Assembly: GCF_003473485.1 (NCBI RefSeq)
Contig: NC_053048.1
Location: 25,971,255 to 26,035,254 of the forward strand
DNA length: 64,000 bases
Reading direction: 5' to 3'
From: Medicago truncatula
Lineage: Eukaryota; Streptophyta; Magnoliopsida; Fabales; Fabaceae
Part shown: positions 1 through 12,532 of the stretch, one piece after another
Numbering within the stretch: position 1 is the first letter of the stretch
Layout: every line of letters starts with the position of its first letter
The notes under the pieces: generated by a model
Seen by the model: only the letters and a program-made list of their open reading frames with translations
What the model was told of the DNA's origin: nothing
Database searches by the model: none
Program-made: the position numbers and the translations under genes

Positions 1-442
1 CTGTTAGGATAGGCTTAATTGTGCTTATCTACTGACATAAATACCTAGGAAACTGTCTATGATTGCTTGGGAGATCTTATTTCCATAAGCCATCCAAAAT
101 AACTTATGAAAACAGTTTATTTCTCACACAAAAACAGTGTGCTTTATTTTATCTTTTATTACATAAATAGCCTATTTATAAAGACTTAACATGATAAGCG
201 CTTAATCAATTTGTTTATCCAAACAAGGCTTAAGTGTACATGGGACTAACCTCTACTATCACCCAACTATAAATTTGGCAAACTCTGGCACTAGTTCAAA
301 AACATGTGCACTCTGTGTACCCCCAATTTACAAATTACAATTGCACAAAGCACAAAAATTCCAAAAACAGAACCTTTTAAAACCCAAAAATAGAAACAAA
401 ACAAACAATTCAACCAAACCAAATTTCAAAATCCATTCATAC
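1..442 (-). other. Intron 2 of the PIG-S-like gene, left-truncated
   Basis: This stretch follows the exon 2 donor at 442/441 on the minus strand. I find no further PIG-S-like exon here. The part around 180-240 has short palindromic AAGCGCTTA-type sequence typical of decayed MITEs, but no clear ends. Confidence 0.4.
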
Positions 443-1317
443 CAATCATAAACCCAATCCCTTGGGTCAGCATTAAGCAAACTAAAAGAAAGAACGATCC
501 TCCCATCAGAACCAACAGGCATAAACTCACTCCGAATCAAACCATCTTCACTCCCACCATTCACAAACACCTTACCAAAAATCTCCGCCACACGCAAAAC
601 TGCTTCCTCCTCCAAAACCTTCCCAACAATCCACCCATGCCTATACTTCCCAATCACAGCTTTCACCTCATCCTCCCCATTCACCACCACAACACTATAC
701 ACCTTCTCTTCTCCATACACATTCACCATATTCTTCACCAATTCATCTGCCTCTTCATCGTTTCGCCTCAATTTCCCGCCAAAATCAACAGCATTGATTT
801 CATCAGACCTATCAAAATTCAATTGTTTATCACTAATCAATTAGTGAATTATAATTATTATATTATATAACTGTTTCGTGTATGAATTGTACCTTTCAAC
901 GACAGAGACAGTGTAATCCCCATTGCAACCACATTGCGAATTACCGCGGTTAAATTCAATCATTTTACTCCGAATTGCATCCCTTAGTTCGTTATTAGAA
1001 CCCCTAAAATTGAAACCGATGAAGATAGCACGAAATTTACACGGAAAGAGTAAGGGACTGGATTCGATTTTGGAGGAGAATGATTCAATGCGGTCGAAAG
1101 GAAGAGGTGCACGGTAGATTTCAATGGATTTCCATAGAAGAGGAAAACCTAAGATGAAAGAGATGAGAACTGTGAGAGTGATGAAGAGACGTTTAACGCC
1201 GGGTTTGGTTTTTCGCATGGTTTTGGAATCGAATTGTGAAGCGGAATCAGCTATCGGAGTTTGGGGGTTTTCATCGGTGGTTTTTGGTTCCGGTGGTGAA
1301 TCTGAGATTTCCGCCAT
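443..1317 (-). CDS. PIGS: GPI transamidase subunit PIG-S-like, first two exons (3' part outside window)
   Basis: PIG-S is an ER-membrane subunit of the GPI transamidase complex, which attaches GPI anchors to proteins. I see exon 1 at 893..1317 and exon 2 at 443..808, both minus strand. The 84-bp intron (809..892) has GT/AG ends, and splicing keeps the frame (VVER|SDEINAV), replacing an AT-rich read-through. Residues about 44-62 form a hydrophobic segment (RLFITLTVLISFILGFPLLW), followed by the family-like stretch IYRAPLPF. Exon 2 ends at the conserved-looking NADPRDWVYDW, where a GT donor lies at 442/441. The rest of the protein, including the large lumenal domain and the C-terminal membrane segment, must lie left of position 1. 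The start at 1317 is the first Met and gives a short acidic cytosolic tail. Assignment is from remembered family motifs; splice sites are read directly. Confidence 0.85.
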
Positions 1318-1444
1318 GGAAGCGTGAAGTGATCGTGGTTCTGGAAATTCAGTGAGGTTTTTGCAAATAGTGAAGTGTTATAAAAAAATTTCAAATAAGA
1401 TAATGTAATTGTTATGTAATTTTATAATGAATTAATAACAAGCA

Positions 1445-1517
1445 GCCGTCTTAGCTCAGCTGGTAGAGCGCGTGGCTTTTAACCACGTGGTCGTGGGTTC
1501 GATTCCCACAGACGGCG
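1445..1517 (+). tRNA. tRNA-Lys (anticodon UUU)
   Basis: A 73-nt tRNA with a perfect 7-bp acceptor stem (GCCGTCT with AGACGGC), discriminator G, A box TTAGCTCAGCTGG, and B box GGGTTCGATTC. The anticodon loop CTTTTAA reads UUU, so it decodes Lys AAA. There is no intron. A CAA motif lies just upstream at 1439-1441 and a T5 Pol III terminator at 1521-1525, so it looks functional. It sits about 130 bp upstream of the divergently oriented PIG-S-like gene. Confidence 0.97.
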
Positions 1518-1840
1518 AGATTTTTGTTGATATTTTATCTTTTTTTATTCTTTAGGGGAAATATCAATTTTTTTATTGATATTGTTTAAAAATAATAATA
1601 ATTTTTGGAACTAATACTTCGTCCTATAAGACTATTTACAAAAAAAATATGTTCATTTACAAATTTTTAGATACATTTATTACTCTTTTTCCAAACATAC
1701 CCCTTATTAGTACCATCAATGTATCTTGAAATATGAAAAGATAGCATTAAATACATCTATAGACAAAGTACAATTTGGTAAAACATACTTGCATTTGTGA
1801 CAAATTCATTCTTGTTGCTTTAATCCCACTATTTACTAAT

Positions 1841-1989
1841 TACTTCTCCGTTTCAAAATATAAGCAAATTTTACTTTTTAGGTTCATTCAATTAATGATG
1901 TATGTGGTCCATATTATAAACTACATACATCATTAATTGAATGAACCTAAAAAGTAAAATTTGCTTATATTTTGAGACGGGGGGGAGTA
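1841..1989. mobile_element. Stowaway-type MITE, nearly perfect hairpin
   Basis: The two halves are inverted copies around a short centre near 1910-1925. The termini are of the CTCCGTTTCAAAATATAAGC type and read inward from TA at both ends, as expected for Tc1/mariner-derived Stowaway elements. It is 149 bp long with no coding capacity. Confidence 0.85.
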
Positions 1990-2309
1990 CTTTTTTTTAG
2001 CTATAAAGAAAAAAGTTCAAAGTGATAATAATGGATTTGTTATAATAACGAGTTAATCAACTGTCGTTAATTCTTTTGGGGTCAATAGTGATAGAGTTTT
2101 TTTTTTAAGAAAGTTATAGATTGTTGTTGTCGTCGTCATATTTTCATTCTCAATCAAAGAATTTTTTTTTTTTTTTTCAGAAGACGAGATCAAGCAATTC
2201 AGAATTCGATTGAAAAGTAAGTAGTTATAAAAAAAGAAAACTTATTCCATCTAAAATCAAATTTGGGGTAGCCAAATATATATTATTAAGGGTAGCTTAA
2301 TAAAAAAAA

Positions 2310-2595
2310 TGGTTAATTAAGTTTTTAGTCCTTATAAATATTCACAGTTTTGTTTTTAGTCCCTACAAAATAAAATCATACTTTTTAGTCCCTATAAAAT
2401 TTTCCATCACCATTTGTAGTCCTTATAAAAATTTTCCATCAACATTTTTAGTCCTTGTAAAAAATTTCCGTCAACATTTTTGGTCCCTAAAATGCTTAAG
2501 AAAAATGTCACAAAGACTAAAAAGTGTGATTTTATTTTATAGGGACTAAAAACAAAACTGTGAATATTTATAGGGACTAAAAACTTAATTAACCT
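2310..2595. mobile_element. MULE-type MITE with repeated TTTAGTCCCT motifs
   Basis: Terminal inverted repeats TGGTTAATTAAG and AGGTTAATTAAG (right end read in reverse) bound a 286-bp element built from repeated 'TTTTAGTCCCT' units. Both ends are flanked by TAAAAAAAA (2301..2309 and 2596..2604), a 9-bp target duplication, although low complexity weakens that point. A relative lies at 48997..49280. Confidence 0.7.
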
Positions 2596-2993
2596 TAAAA
2601 AAAATAGGTTAAATATGTTTTTGGTCTTTATAACTATACCAATTTTTCATTTTAGTCCCTCAAAACATTATAATATTTTTTATTATAAATGATTTTTTTT
2701 TTTCTCTAACATATGGTTTTACACCAACAACAGTGGTAATTCCATCAAATAATTAAATTTTTTTATATTTAATATAGCGTACCCGGTAGTTGTACCTTCG
2801 ATTTTTAAAAATTGTTGTAGTTCATATCCATACGAATAGCAGGACTAGCTACCGTATCCGTATCTATAAATCATAGACTCTAGCCAACTGTAAAGTAGTA
2901 ATTTATTTGTTCCATGAATAACATAACAGGTTTATATGTAAATAATCCTTAGAAGAAGAAAAAAAATTATATGTAAATAATCTTATCAAGACT

Positions 2994-3990
2994 GAGGGGT
3001 GGACATCGGGCGGTCTCGGTCGGATTTCGGGTGAAAAACCCCAATCCGAAGGTAACCGCGGGTGGGAATATAGCACCCATCTCCGTCTGTTAAGCTTGCG
3101 GTTTATTTCGGTGTCGGTCTCGTCGGTTGACGGTTTCTTCGGATATTTCGAAGCCTCAAAATCAATGTTTTTTTTTCTTCTGAGTATTCGGTTTCACTGC
3201 TGAGATGGGTTCTGACTGAGAAGAAAAAATAAACATGGAGAGAGAATGGAAGTACATTTCAGATGATGATGAAGTTGTTGAACAAGAGGGTATAGAAACA
3301 TTAAGATGAGAAGGGTGAAGAACACTATAAATCATGATGAATTTATTGAACAATAAAGTACATAGAGACTGAGAAAAGAGCCGCTGGTGTATGTTTTGGT
3401 GAAGAACACTACAACTCAACCTTTGAATAATTGTGGAAGTTTATGTGGATCTACAAGCCTTTGAGCAAATTTGATGCAATTGCAAATTTACATTTTTTTT
3501 TTGGGAATATGAATATATTTTTTCGATTGTTGTAATATTGTTGTAAAATAAAGAGAAGGTGTTTGTTTGTGTGGAGAAGAAGCAGCAGCTTGAAGGATTA
3601 CGTGAGAGAGAAAAGAGAGATGGGGAAGTTTGGAAATTTGAAAGTGGAGTGGGACGGTGGACCTGTCAATGAAAAATCAATGAGAAGGGAGAGTATTAGC
3701 ATGTGATGTGTCAGGATTGTGTGTCTCAAGGTGTGATGTGTCCATTTTTAATAGGATGGACTAAACATATAGCAAAGTACTTGAGTATATATGCATATTG
3801 CATTATATACGGTCGGAAGTGGGTTACCGTGGTTGGATTTCAACCATCCGAATCCGCCCGTATATATCCACTCAAAGCCGGACCTGCACACCCCGTCAAA
3901 ACCGTTTTACTTATTTAGACCAACCCACACGCCAACGGGCCATTCGGACCGGGCGGTTTGGGCCGGTTGACAGTTTTTTGTCCAGCCCTA
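2994..3990. mobile_element. Non-autonomous hAT-like element, 997 bp
   Basis: The ends are GAGGGGTGGACA on the left and, in reverse, TAGGGCTGGACA on the right, about 12 bp of imperfect inverted repeat of the hAT type. CAAGACT lies directly outside both ends (2987..2993, 3991..3997) and the eighth base differs, so this is a near-perfect 7-8 bp target duplication. Subterminal regions are GC-rich and rich in CGG/CCG motifs. The interior has only short open frames and no recognisable transposase. Confidence 0.75.
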
Positions 3991-4335
3991 CAAGACTTCA
4001 TGTGTGTTGTACCTTGCATTTGAAATCATGGTTTAAAAATATATGCACTTTGGCTAAGATATTGAAGATGTGAAGTTAATTGTGGGTGGAATTTGATGTT
4101 ATTAGTGTTTGATTGAGTTTGATCGATTAAGTCTTTAGAGACTGGGTTAGTCTCTTAATAAATCCTTACTTTTTTATGGAAATTGAGTCAGTTTATTAGT
4201 TAACAATGGAGGCGTAATGCAGATTAGATTTCATAATAAGATGATTTAATCAAATGTTTCTTGGTCTCTTAATTGCATTAGATTTCTGTTGTGAGTTCAC
4301 TTCAAAGTTCAATTGTACAAACCATTTCTATTGTG

Positions 4336-4790
4336 ATGAATCTGAACGTGGATGCAGGATGCTTCAAGGATGATACAGTGAGATAGTAGTATAGAGACTG
4401 TAGAGGATTTATAGAATTTGCTACAACAAAACTAGAACGAAGGAAACTATCCTCTGCTTTGGCCGAAGCATTAGCTCTTCAGTGGTGTCTCCAATAGATC
4501 CTCACAACAAATCAAAATGGACACTTCCTCATAGAAACTGATTCTAGAGTCACAGTGAAATGTATTCCAGGTCTGATTTGGATGGTTGAGATATAAAATA
4601 TTATTTTAGACTGCGTAGACATTTTATCCACTATGTCCAATTGTGTTGTTACTTTTATTAAAAGAACTAAGATTGTTGTTGTCCATAGCCTAGTGAGAGT
4701 AGAAAAAAGTTTGGTTTTAACTCATGGTTGGGATATGTCCCTAAAGTCGCAGCCTTTGCTACTTGTACTAATAGGCATAACCATCTTTAA
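4336..4790 (+). pseudogene. LINE RNase H domain remnant
   Basis: Frames read NLNVDAGCFKDD, then AEALALQWCLQ, then FLIETDSRV, in the order of the plant LINE-type RNase H domain. Stop codons and frameshifts interrupt it throughout. No poly(A) or target duplication was found, so only the domain remnant is claimed. Confidence 0.6.
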
Positions 4791-4901
4791 TTGAATGCTT
4801 GTTTGATTGTAAAAATAATTATCCATGTATCAATGTTGCACTATGAACACAGATAATTGCATCTAGTCACTTAACTTTCTATCTTGATTATCATTTAACT
4901 T

Positions 4902-5400
4902 ATAGATGAGTAATTTTGAATGCATGAAAAAAAGATGGCTACGTCTTTATAATATTGTGGTTATATGTTTCAGTTATTTGGTTATCAGGAATTATCTTGT
5001 AAAACTATATCATTTTAAACCAATTTATCAAAGAAATACTGAAAGTGACAATTTATTATACTTCTTTGACTATAATTCCATTAATTTTCTTTTGTGAGGT
5101 TGGTAAACTTACAAATGAGAAATTTTGAACGCAAGAAAAAAATATGGTTACTCGTTTGTAAAATTGTGGGTATATACTTCAATTATTTGGTTACCTGGAT
5201 TATCATATGAAAACTATGTCAATTTAAGTCAATTAATAGTAAAAATACCAAAAATAACCACCTATTACGTTTCTTGGACTCTAATTCCATTAATTTTCTG
5301 TTATGAGGTTGGTAAACTTATAGTTGAGTAAATTTGAAAGCAGAGAAAAAAGATGGATATACCTATGTAAAATTGTGGTTATATGCTTCAATTATTTGGT
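4902..5400. repeat. Tandem repeat, about 209-bp unit, 2.4 copies
   Basis: Units begin near 4902, 5111 and 5320, each with a GAG(T/A)AATTTTGAA-like start and containing TTCAATTATTTGGTTAC and AATTCCATTAATTTTCT. The third copy is partial. Copies are diverged but clearly collinear. Confidence 0.75.
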
Positions 5401-5430
5401 TACTTGAACTAACCAAACAGTTGAAACGTG

Positions 5431-5835
5431 TATCCACTTTTTATCAAAGGAGTAACTACAATTTTTTTAGTATTGAAATTAACATGTGACTTTGTATTTC
5501 GTCTCTTAAAATTACAAGACACGTAAAAAGGGCACACTCATGACATTTCTCTGATAAGTTTTGAGAAATTTTAAAAATTTGACAAGAACTTGCGAACTTA
5601 ACATATTGCTGAAGCATTTATCCACTTTTTATCAAAGGAGTACCTGCAAAAAACAATTAGTGTTGAAATTAACATTTGTTACTTTTTATCATCTCATAAC
5701 ATTACAAGACATATAAAAGGGACACACTCGTGGTATTTCTATGATAAGTTTTTAGAAATTTCAAAAATATGATAGAAACTCGCAAACTAACCAAATTGTT
5801 GAAGCTTGTATCCACTTTTTATCAAAAGAGTAACC
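5431..5835. repeat. Tandem repeat, about 188-190-bp unit, 2.1 copies
   Basis: The sequence TATCCACTTTTTATCAAA recurs at 5431, 5619 and 5809. The full units share collinear blocks such as ATTACAAGACA and GATAAGTTTT. It directly follows the 209-bp tandem repeat and is a distinct unit. Confidence 0.75.
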
Positions 5836-8640
5836 CATTTTTTTTACCAAATTTCATTACATACAAAAATAAGTTACGAACTTATAACAAAATGATAATA
5901 TCTTCCAACGGAACTACAACTTAGCATGTCTTGTTATAATTTTACAATAGAACTATAACTCATCAAGTCCTATCACTAATTTACAAATTTCCTACAAAGG
6001 GATGAACTTTTCCTTGTGATTGAGTTCACCTCATCCTGTATCATATATGATGGTACGTCATTAGGTTGACTTGTTGATAAGTATCGATCCTAGAGATTCA
6101 ATTGATCTAAGCACTGCATTCAATATCAAAGCTCTCATTTTCACAACTTTCATGGATGTCTTGTTTTATCAAAATCAACTTGCTAATCAATGGAACAACC
6201 CGAAAATGCATCAATGTTAATGCTTCTATATCGAACTTAAGAAAATAAAAATAAAAGGTAACCAAACATGTTATTGCAATGAGCATAGTCCATTTTTTTA
6301 TCATTACTTGTTCAATGGCTTAATGAGCAACTATATTTGTTCTTGGTCCAAATTTTAATAATCATAATCTAACAAGGATACAAAATCTCAACACAAAGAA
6401 GCATCATTGATCGAAGGAAGTAGCATACCTTTTTGTTCTGTTTTACGGTTCATGACTAAATGAACATATTGAAAAGTTTGAATAAGGAATGCTAAGTAAA
6501 TAAAACTACACCCAAATAAATTCATCGCTGTGTAAACTAACAACAGGACTTAACAAACAAAACTAAACAAAAAACATGCAAAAACACCCCAATGATGCTA
6601 AAAAAGCAATGACAACAAATCAAAGAAACCCAAGATAAGATATGTGTAGCCAAAACCAAATGCCTCTACAACTAAAAGTACAAATTAGTCCAACTAGCCG
6701 CACAATTAAAAGGGCTCCAATAACCCCATGAATCTTAACCAAAGAAGATACATAATCAAATGAAACAACACAGCAATGAATCCCAAAAATATGTTATGTG
6801 AAATATATTGCTTGGCACGCCTGACCAATACAAAACTGAACATAAGACATCTCTTATAACCACAAACTCATTAATATAATCACAAGACTCATCACCAAAA
6901 ACATCACAACTCCGCACAACCATACAATTCAACCTACAAGCTTATTCACCATGAATCATTCATAGGCATAATTCTCTTCAAACATGAAAATTACAAATTC
7001 TTCAAACTTTGCACTAATCAACTGAGCTACTACTACGAGAAAAATGAAATCACACATCAATTCATAATATAAGTCCAACAAAACCCATTTGATATGTTAT
7101 GATGATTTTAAAAAGATTTAATTTAATCACAAAATGGATCACAAACATTTCCTTCTTCACCTAATTTATTATACTATTATGTATACAATTTACAGAGAAT
7201 ACATTTTAATGGGATATTCTAATGAATAACAATATTTCACCTTGGATCTTGCAACTGAATCATTGAATTTAATGTTTTTTTTGCAACAATATTCACAAAA
7301 ATTATAACAAATACAAACACATGTTCTCAACACTAGTTTAATGCACTTAACCATATTATAACAAATAATTAACCACACATTTTTTTTCTCCAAAATTCCC
7401 GCACTTAGCCATTTTTTTTAACATAACTTTGACCACGAATCACTAAAGACATACTAAATAATTGGAGGAGAACTTGTGAATTTTGACTAAGAAAATAATT
7501 GATGAGAGATGAATGTTACTCTATGTATAACATGTTTCACACAAACTAACAAAAGAATGATATAACTTAACCAACACAAATTATCATCCCAACCTCATTT
7601 GTAGATCTCATCAAATGCAACCAACAACATAACATCTTAATAGGCAACAACCCAAAAGGCAACAATAAGACAGTAATGTAACAGAAGATTTTAACAAAAT
7701 TGTTCACAAATAATTTGAAATCAGCACAAATGACCATCTCATTAGGGTTTAACAAATCATTTAAAAAAAACATTCAAAATGCAGACAGATAAACCATAAA
7801 CACAAATCCTAGTCATAAAATAAAATGAAAATTCGAGATTAACCTCACCTAAGAATGGAGAGATTGTGGGAAGAAAACAGTTGTTGATTGTGAACCGACA
7901 GTGTGGCTGTAACTAAAACGGGTTGGTCGGAAGAGATCGCAGAAGAGGACAAACGGTGTTGGTAGAGAGAGACTTATCTGGTGAGGATAGATAGAGATGA
8001 AAGATATGTTGTTTCCTTTTTCCTTTTTATTTTATGTTTGTTTTATAAGCTGCTTTCCATGTCACTAGGTCTCTTTTTTTAATATTTTCTCTTTACCAAC
8101 TCAAGATTGGTAGGAGGGTGTATCACCTAATTAGGTTTACTTTGTATGCAAAAGGGCTAGTCGTGAGCCAATAGCTAATAGGTACTTGATCTTGACAATT
8201 CACTGCAGATTATAGTAGGAATGGTACTCCCCTAAAAAAGTGCTTAACAACTTGGTTTTTTTAAATATTTTGACAATCTTATACCAAAATGAGAGAGAAC
8301 AGAAAAATCTATGAACTTTTTTTTAATAGATACCTAGAATAATCTATAAACTTGGAGATACTCATTCCAATGAATGATATGAAACTTATATATTCAACAA
8401 GATAAAAAAGAGTGCAAAATGAATATGAAACCTATAATTCAACAAGATAAAAAAGATAACAAAATGAACATAGTATATTACAAGTCCCTATGTTAATTCT
8501 ACATTGAAAGTATAGACCTAATCAATCATGTAAAAAATAGTCAACAATTTGATCATGGGATATCAAGTATAGTATTTGAAAACTTACTATTAATAAAATT
8601 AAATTTAATTTAATTACAAAAAAAAAAATTGATAACTAAT
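5836..8640. other. Non-coding stretch, one possible non-coding exon
   Basis: I recognise no protein gene here. At 7849..8020 on the minus strand there is a pyrimidine-rich, 5'UTR-like block ending in CTTAG|GTGAGG, a good splice donor at 7848/7847. It could be the first exon of a non-coding or decayed transcript running left, but no partner exon was identified. Confidence 0.3.
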
Positions 8641-8644
8641 TGAA

Positions 8645-8803
8645 GGGGGCCGCGCGAACGCAGGCCCCCACAGCAACAAATTATGATGTAGGCTCCACCA
8701 CTTAGGTAGACCTTAGGATAGCACCCCTCCAAAGTGCAATGGAGGTCACTTTCCTAGGCCATGGGCCTTCGTGATCACCCATTGACCCCATCCAGGTAAG
8801 TAA
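8645..8803 (-). ncRNA. U1 snRNA, apparently intact copy
   Basis: U1 snRNA is the RNA of the U1 snRNP that base-pairs with 5' splice sites. On the minus strand this copy begins TTACTTACCTGG, matching the canonical 5' end AUACUUACCUG except at the first base. Stem-loop I carries the U1-70K loop GATCACGAAG and stem-loop II the U1A-type loop ATTGCACTT. The Sm-like site AATTTGTTG and a GC-rich 3' stem-loop (GGGGGCC...GGCCCCC) follow. Length is about 159 nt, close to the plant norm. A TATA box and USE lie upstream, and a CAATTAGTTAT sequence resembling the plant snRNA 3' box lies just downstream. Confidence 0.92.
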
Positions 8804-8828
8804 TTTGTTTAGCCGCTAATGAAGTTTA

Positions 8829-8879
8829 TTTTATACACTTGCTTCTAATGACAGCATCTATAAATTAACGATGTGGGAC
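8829..8879 (-). promoter_or_regulatory. snRNA promoter of the 8.6-kb U1 copy
   Basis: USE GTCCCACATCG (8869..8879) matches the plant snRNA upstream sequence element exactly. A TATAAAA box lies at 8829..8835, 33 bp closer to the gene, the spacing used by Pol II-transcribed plant snRNA genes. Confidence 0.9.
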
Positions 8880-9194
8880 TAAAACATGCACACACACTAC
8901 ATTTCAAATTCACATAGCATGCATTGAATTAACACCTAGGAAGCATTAAAGATTCTGTCAAGTCTGAAATCTACCTCAGTTCAATTGCTTTACTAACAAT
9001 TTATATTCATGTTATTGAAAATTTGGATATATATTTTCTGGTTGACAGTAATTGTTGTGACATTTATATGGAACTCAACCAAGACACAATACTATCTCTT
9101 CCTTGAGTTAATTTTGTGCTGGTTTATTATATTTCAGATTCCTAAGAACCATACTCTTATTTTTATTCACTAACTGATGTATAAACCAATGGCA

Positions 9195-9321
9195 CAAATA
9201 TAAATATTTCAAAATTATTAGGTTGGATGTCGTGACCGAGATTCGAACCCTGACTCCTCCCTTGTGTGTGTGTGAGTTGCCCATGGCAATTGTCATTTCG
9301 TCTATCAAGCAAAAAAAAAAA
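9195..9321 (+). mobile_element. Decayed tRNA-derived SINE
   Basis: The block contains a B box-like GATTCGAACCCTG, the tail motif CGTCTATCAAG, and an A-rich end at 9310-9321. It matches the SINE at 33086..33223, read in that element's own orientation. The 5' A box region is eroded. Confidence 0.55.
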
Positions 9322-9689
9322 TGCATATAGTTTACTTGTTTTGATCTGGATTTAGAGATGGCAAATAGGACTCCATAAAGGAGTATACATTTTTCACTGT
9401 TGGACCTTGCTAAGGTGATGCTGCACACTGAAAAGGAATTGGTAAAACCATTCAATTAAAGCAAAGGTGTGAGAATGAAGCTCTATTTATCCAAATTTTG
9501 AACTTATGAATAAGGGGACGTGCCAACCTTAAAATAGAAAAGAAAATTCACTGTATTAGTTGCAGAATGTGTTGAAGGAGAAGAAGAAGAAAGGAAGGTT
9601 GGATTTATGTACTCTTAAAAGATTATAATTTGGCAATAAAGGGATGGCGTCTAATTCAAAATGACGAACTTCTTCTGACCAAATGTTCT

Positions 9690-10310
9690 AAAAGGCACTA
9701 TTGGATATAACTCGAGTTATGCCTGAAGAAGTATCGCTAATGTCCGAGAAGAGATCAGTATCCATGCGGGTATGTGGAGAGTGGGAGGTTGTAATGGAAT
9801 TTGAATTTGGGAGATGGCTTGGCTGCCTTTCCGACATGGCTACAAAGTGTAGTCCCCAAAACCAGGTAATTGTGTTACTTGTTCTCCTTTGTGTGTTGTA
9901 TCATGTATGAGACATTTGTATTGAAATAATTGATCATTTGTTTATGGAGTGTAATTGGGCGAGATCAGTCTGGCTCACATCCCTCTTGAAACATTCGAAA
10001 CAATGTGAATCAGATCTCTAGTGAGCAGATAGTGCAGCATGACTTAGATGAGGTTATTCCGCTGGTGTTGGCGATTTATTATGAAATCTGGCACGCGCAT
10101 GATAAAAGAAACTTTGACGGGCAGAATATGTCTAACGCAGAGGGGCGCGTTGAGCACAATCCTTGATTGAGTTATTTATCAACTCAAACAATGCAACCTG
10201 TCGAAATAAGGCGCAAGTTCTTGTAACTCCAATTTAGAAGGCGCGCTTGGAGTGTCCTCCTGCCGGCTAGTACAAATTGAATGGGCCAAATGATGTTGGC
10301 AGTTGGGTTT
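9690..10310 (+). pseudogene. LINE remnant: zf-RVT to RNase H linker
   Basis: Interrupted frames include DHLFMECNWARSVWLTS, typical of the plant LINE zf-RVT domain end, then LAIYYEIWHAHDKRNFDGQ, then PPAG-YKLN, which precedes RNase H. Stops and frame changes make it non-functional. Confidence 0.55.
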
Positions 10311-12120
10311 GAATTCACAGTTTTCTCATATTAGGCAAGTTGCTTATCAAGCTACACACTATTTATGACGATATGTTACTTTCAATTATGCATCCGTTAT
10401 CAACGTCAAAAAAAAAAAAATCAAGAATTCATCATTGCAATTATAAGATATTGGCAGTCTTATACCAAGTTGCTAATTCAACAAGATTCAAACACATATA
10501 AATGTCAAAATCATTCACTTAGAAGCTATCTTGAGGATGATGGAATTGTTCATCACCCTTTTTTGTTATTTGTCTATTATAATTTTTTTTTTATATTTGT
10601 TATGAATGGTTAAAGGAGTTGGTGATTGAGACAAGTTTCTTTCTTTGTTGACGCTTATTCTAGTTCAAAAACGAGATTTCAAATTTAGAAGTATTTAGAA
10701 GTAAAAAATTACTAATTTGTTGAAGCTTGATATGAGAGAAGAACAAATCCAGAGAGCAAACTTAGCAAGGAACCATAGGAGGAGGCAAAAAACTTGAACA
10801 CGGCAACATGAATTTTTTTATGTTAATAAGTAGTAAAATATAAAAACAGAAAAATATAATAAGTGAAGAGAAATTTACCAAAAGTATAGAAGTGTATTGC
10901 TGATTAAGTGTATGTATAGAAGTGTCGGTTTTTGAGACAATTAGTTGATTGGTGGCGGTTATAGGAAAATAAGGAAAAACAAATATGGATGCTTCAAAAC
11001 CCTACTCATTCGTTTTGTCTATTTTTTGTGAAACGAGCACTTATCAAGTCATAATCTAAAGATGGGGATGATAGCAGGTTTATATTTTTGAAAGTTGTCG
11101 GTCATTGTTAGAGTTTCAAATAATTTTTTAGTACTAATCTACCATAGAAGACCTATCAAAGTAGTTCATTGTAGATCCCACCCTAAATTAAAATCCAAAA
11201 TATAAGCTATGATTTTAGAATATATATATATTAGTTTCTACGGTTACTTATAGAGTTATAGTGATATATCTGACTCATGCAACAAAGAAGTCCCCATTAT
11301 TTTTGTTAGAATTAGCCTATAAGTTAATAATTAAACAAATCAGATCTATAAAGAAGCTATTTGGTGAAATTATAAAAATACAATATGAAAAAAATTATCA
11401 AATATTCTTCTACATAATTGAAAGAGACAAAAGAAATTATATAATAAAAACAAAGGAGGAACCTAAATGTTGAAATAATGAAGTATTAATTTTCAGTACA
11501 TAGTTTTGGTTAACTTGCAGCAGGCAGATCTCAAATCCAGAATTGGTATTGGATTGGTACCATTCAGCTGTTGGGCCATGGTTTATTTTACTTTCATTTG
11601 TAATAAACTAACTAACTCATTTAAATGGGTCCCTCAAAAACAAAACAAAAAACTCATTTAAATGGGATAAGTCAACCATGAATCTAAGTAATGCATAGCC
11701 ATTCATTTCCCATTTTCTTTTTATCGCTTTGGAATATTAGGAATGTGTCACACATACTTTAACTAAGGCAACCACATCTAGTTCTAGCTTCTGTACATTT
11801 GATGAAATTCTAACATGTATTACTGAATTAATTTTTAATGAAATGATATAAGTTACTTTCTCTCAAAAAAAAAAGGAATGTATCACACTGAATTTCCTTT
11901 GGCCGACAAAGAGGAAACTAATTTATGTGAATCTAGTAATTGATTGCTTGTTGCAATTAGTATTTTTTTACCTTGGATCCAAGAAGACTATAGTTCAATT
12001 GTCATTAGTTCATCAATGATAATTAAGGGTATAATTCATAGTTTGTCTTTCTTAAATGCACTTTTGGACTCCTAATTTCTTCAATTAGGCGACTATTCCT
12101 AGGATATCTTAAAATCTCAT
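10311..12120. other. Non-coding stretch without recognised features
   Basis: AT-rich sequence with only short, unsupported open frames. I see no RNA gene or bounded repeat. Confidence 0.4.
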
Positions 12121-12532
12121 TTGTTTGAGAATCGATAGCAGGTCAAGGATAATCTATATGCAACATCTATACTGCTCAACCCAACATGACACCTTTTATA
12201 AAGGATAAAACTATGAAGGGCTTACATCTAAAGCGGATAATATCTCGAACGCAGTGTGACATACTTTAAGGTGGAACGAAACATTGGTGACTTCACTAGG
12301 GATCGACACAGAAACTCTCCCTTAGCCTCAATTGAGGGCAACTGTTCCGGTACACCTTAAAGTCGCACATTGTTTGAGAATCGAGGTCAATGATAATTTA
12401 TACTGTAACATCCACATTTTTCAATTCAACTATGTCCCTTTTATGAAGGACAAAGTCGTGAATGGCTTACCCCCAAAATGAACAACACCTCATAACGATC
12501 TGGTGTACTTGAAGATGGAACATAACATTGGA
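12121..12532. repeat. Pair of diverged direct repeats, spacing about 249 bp
   Basis: Copies at 12121..12287 and 12370..12532 both run from TTGTTTGAGAATCGA through 'CTT(A)TGAAGGA(T/C)AAA' to ACATTGG. They resemble a dispersed LTR-like plant repeat, but no terminal TG/CA structure was found. Confidence 0.6.

Noticed and set aside
3162..3419. Open frame inside the hAT-like element as a transposase
   Set aside because: Only 85 codons and no hAT dimerisation or zinc-finger motif.
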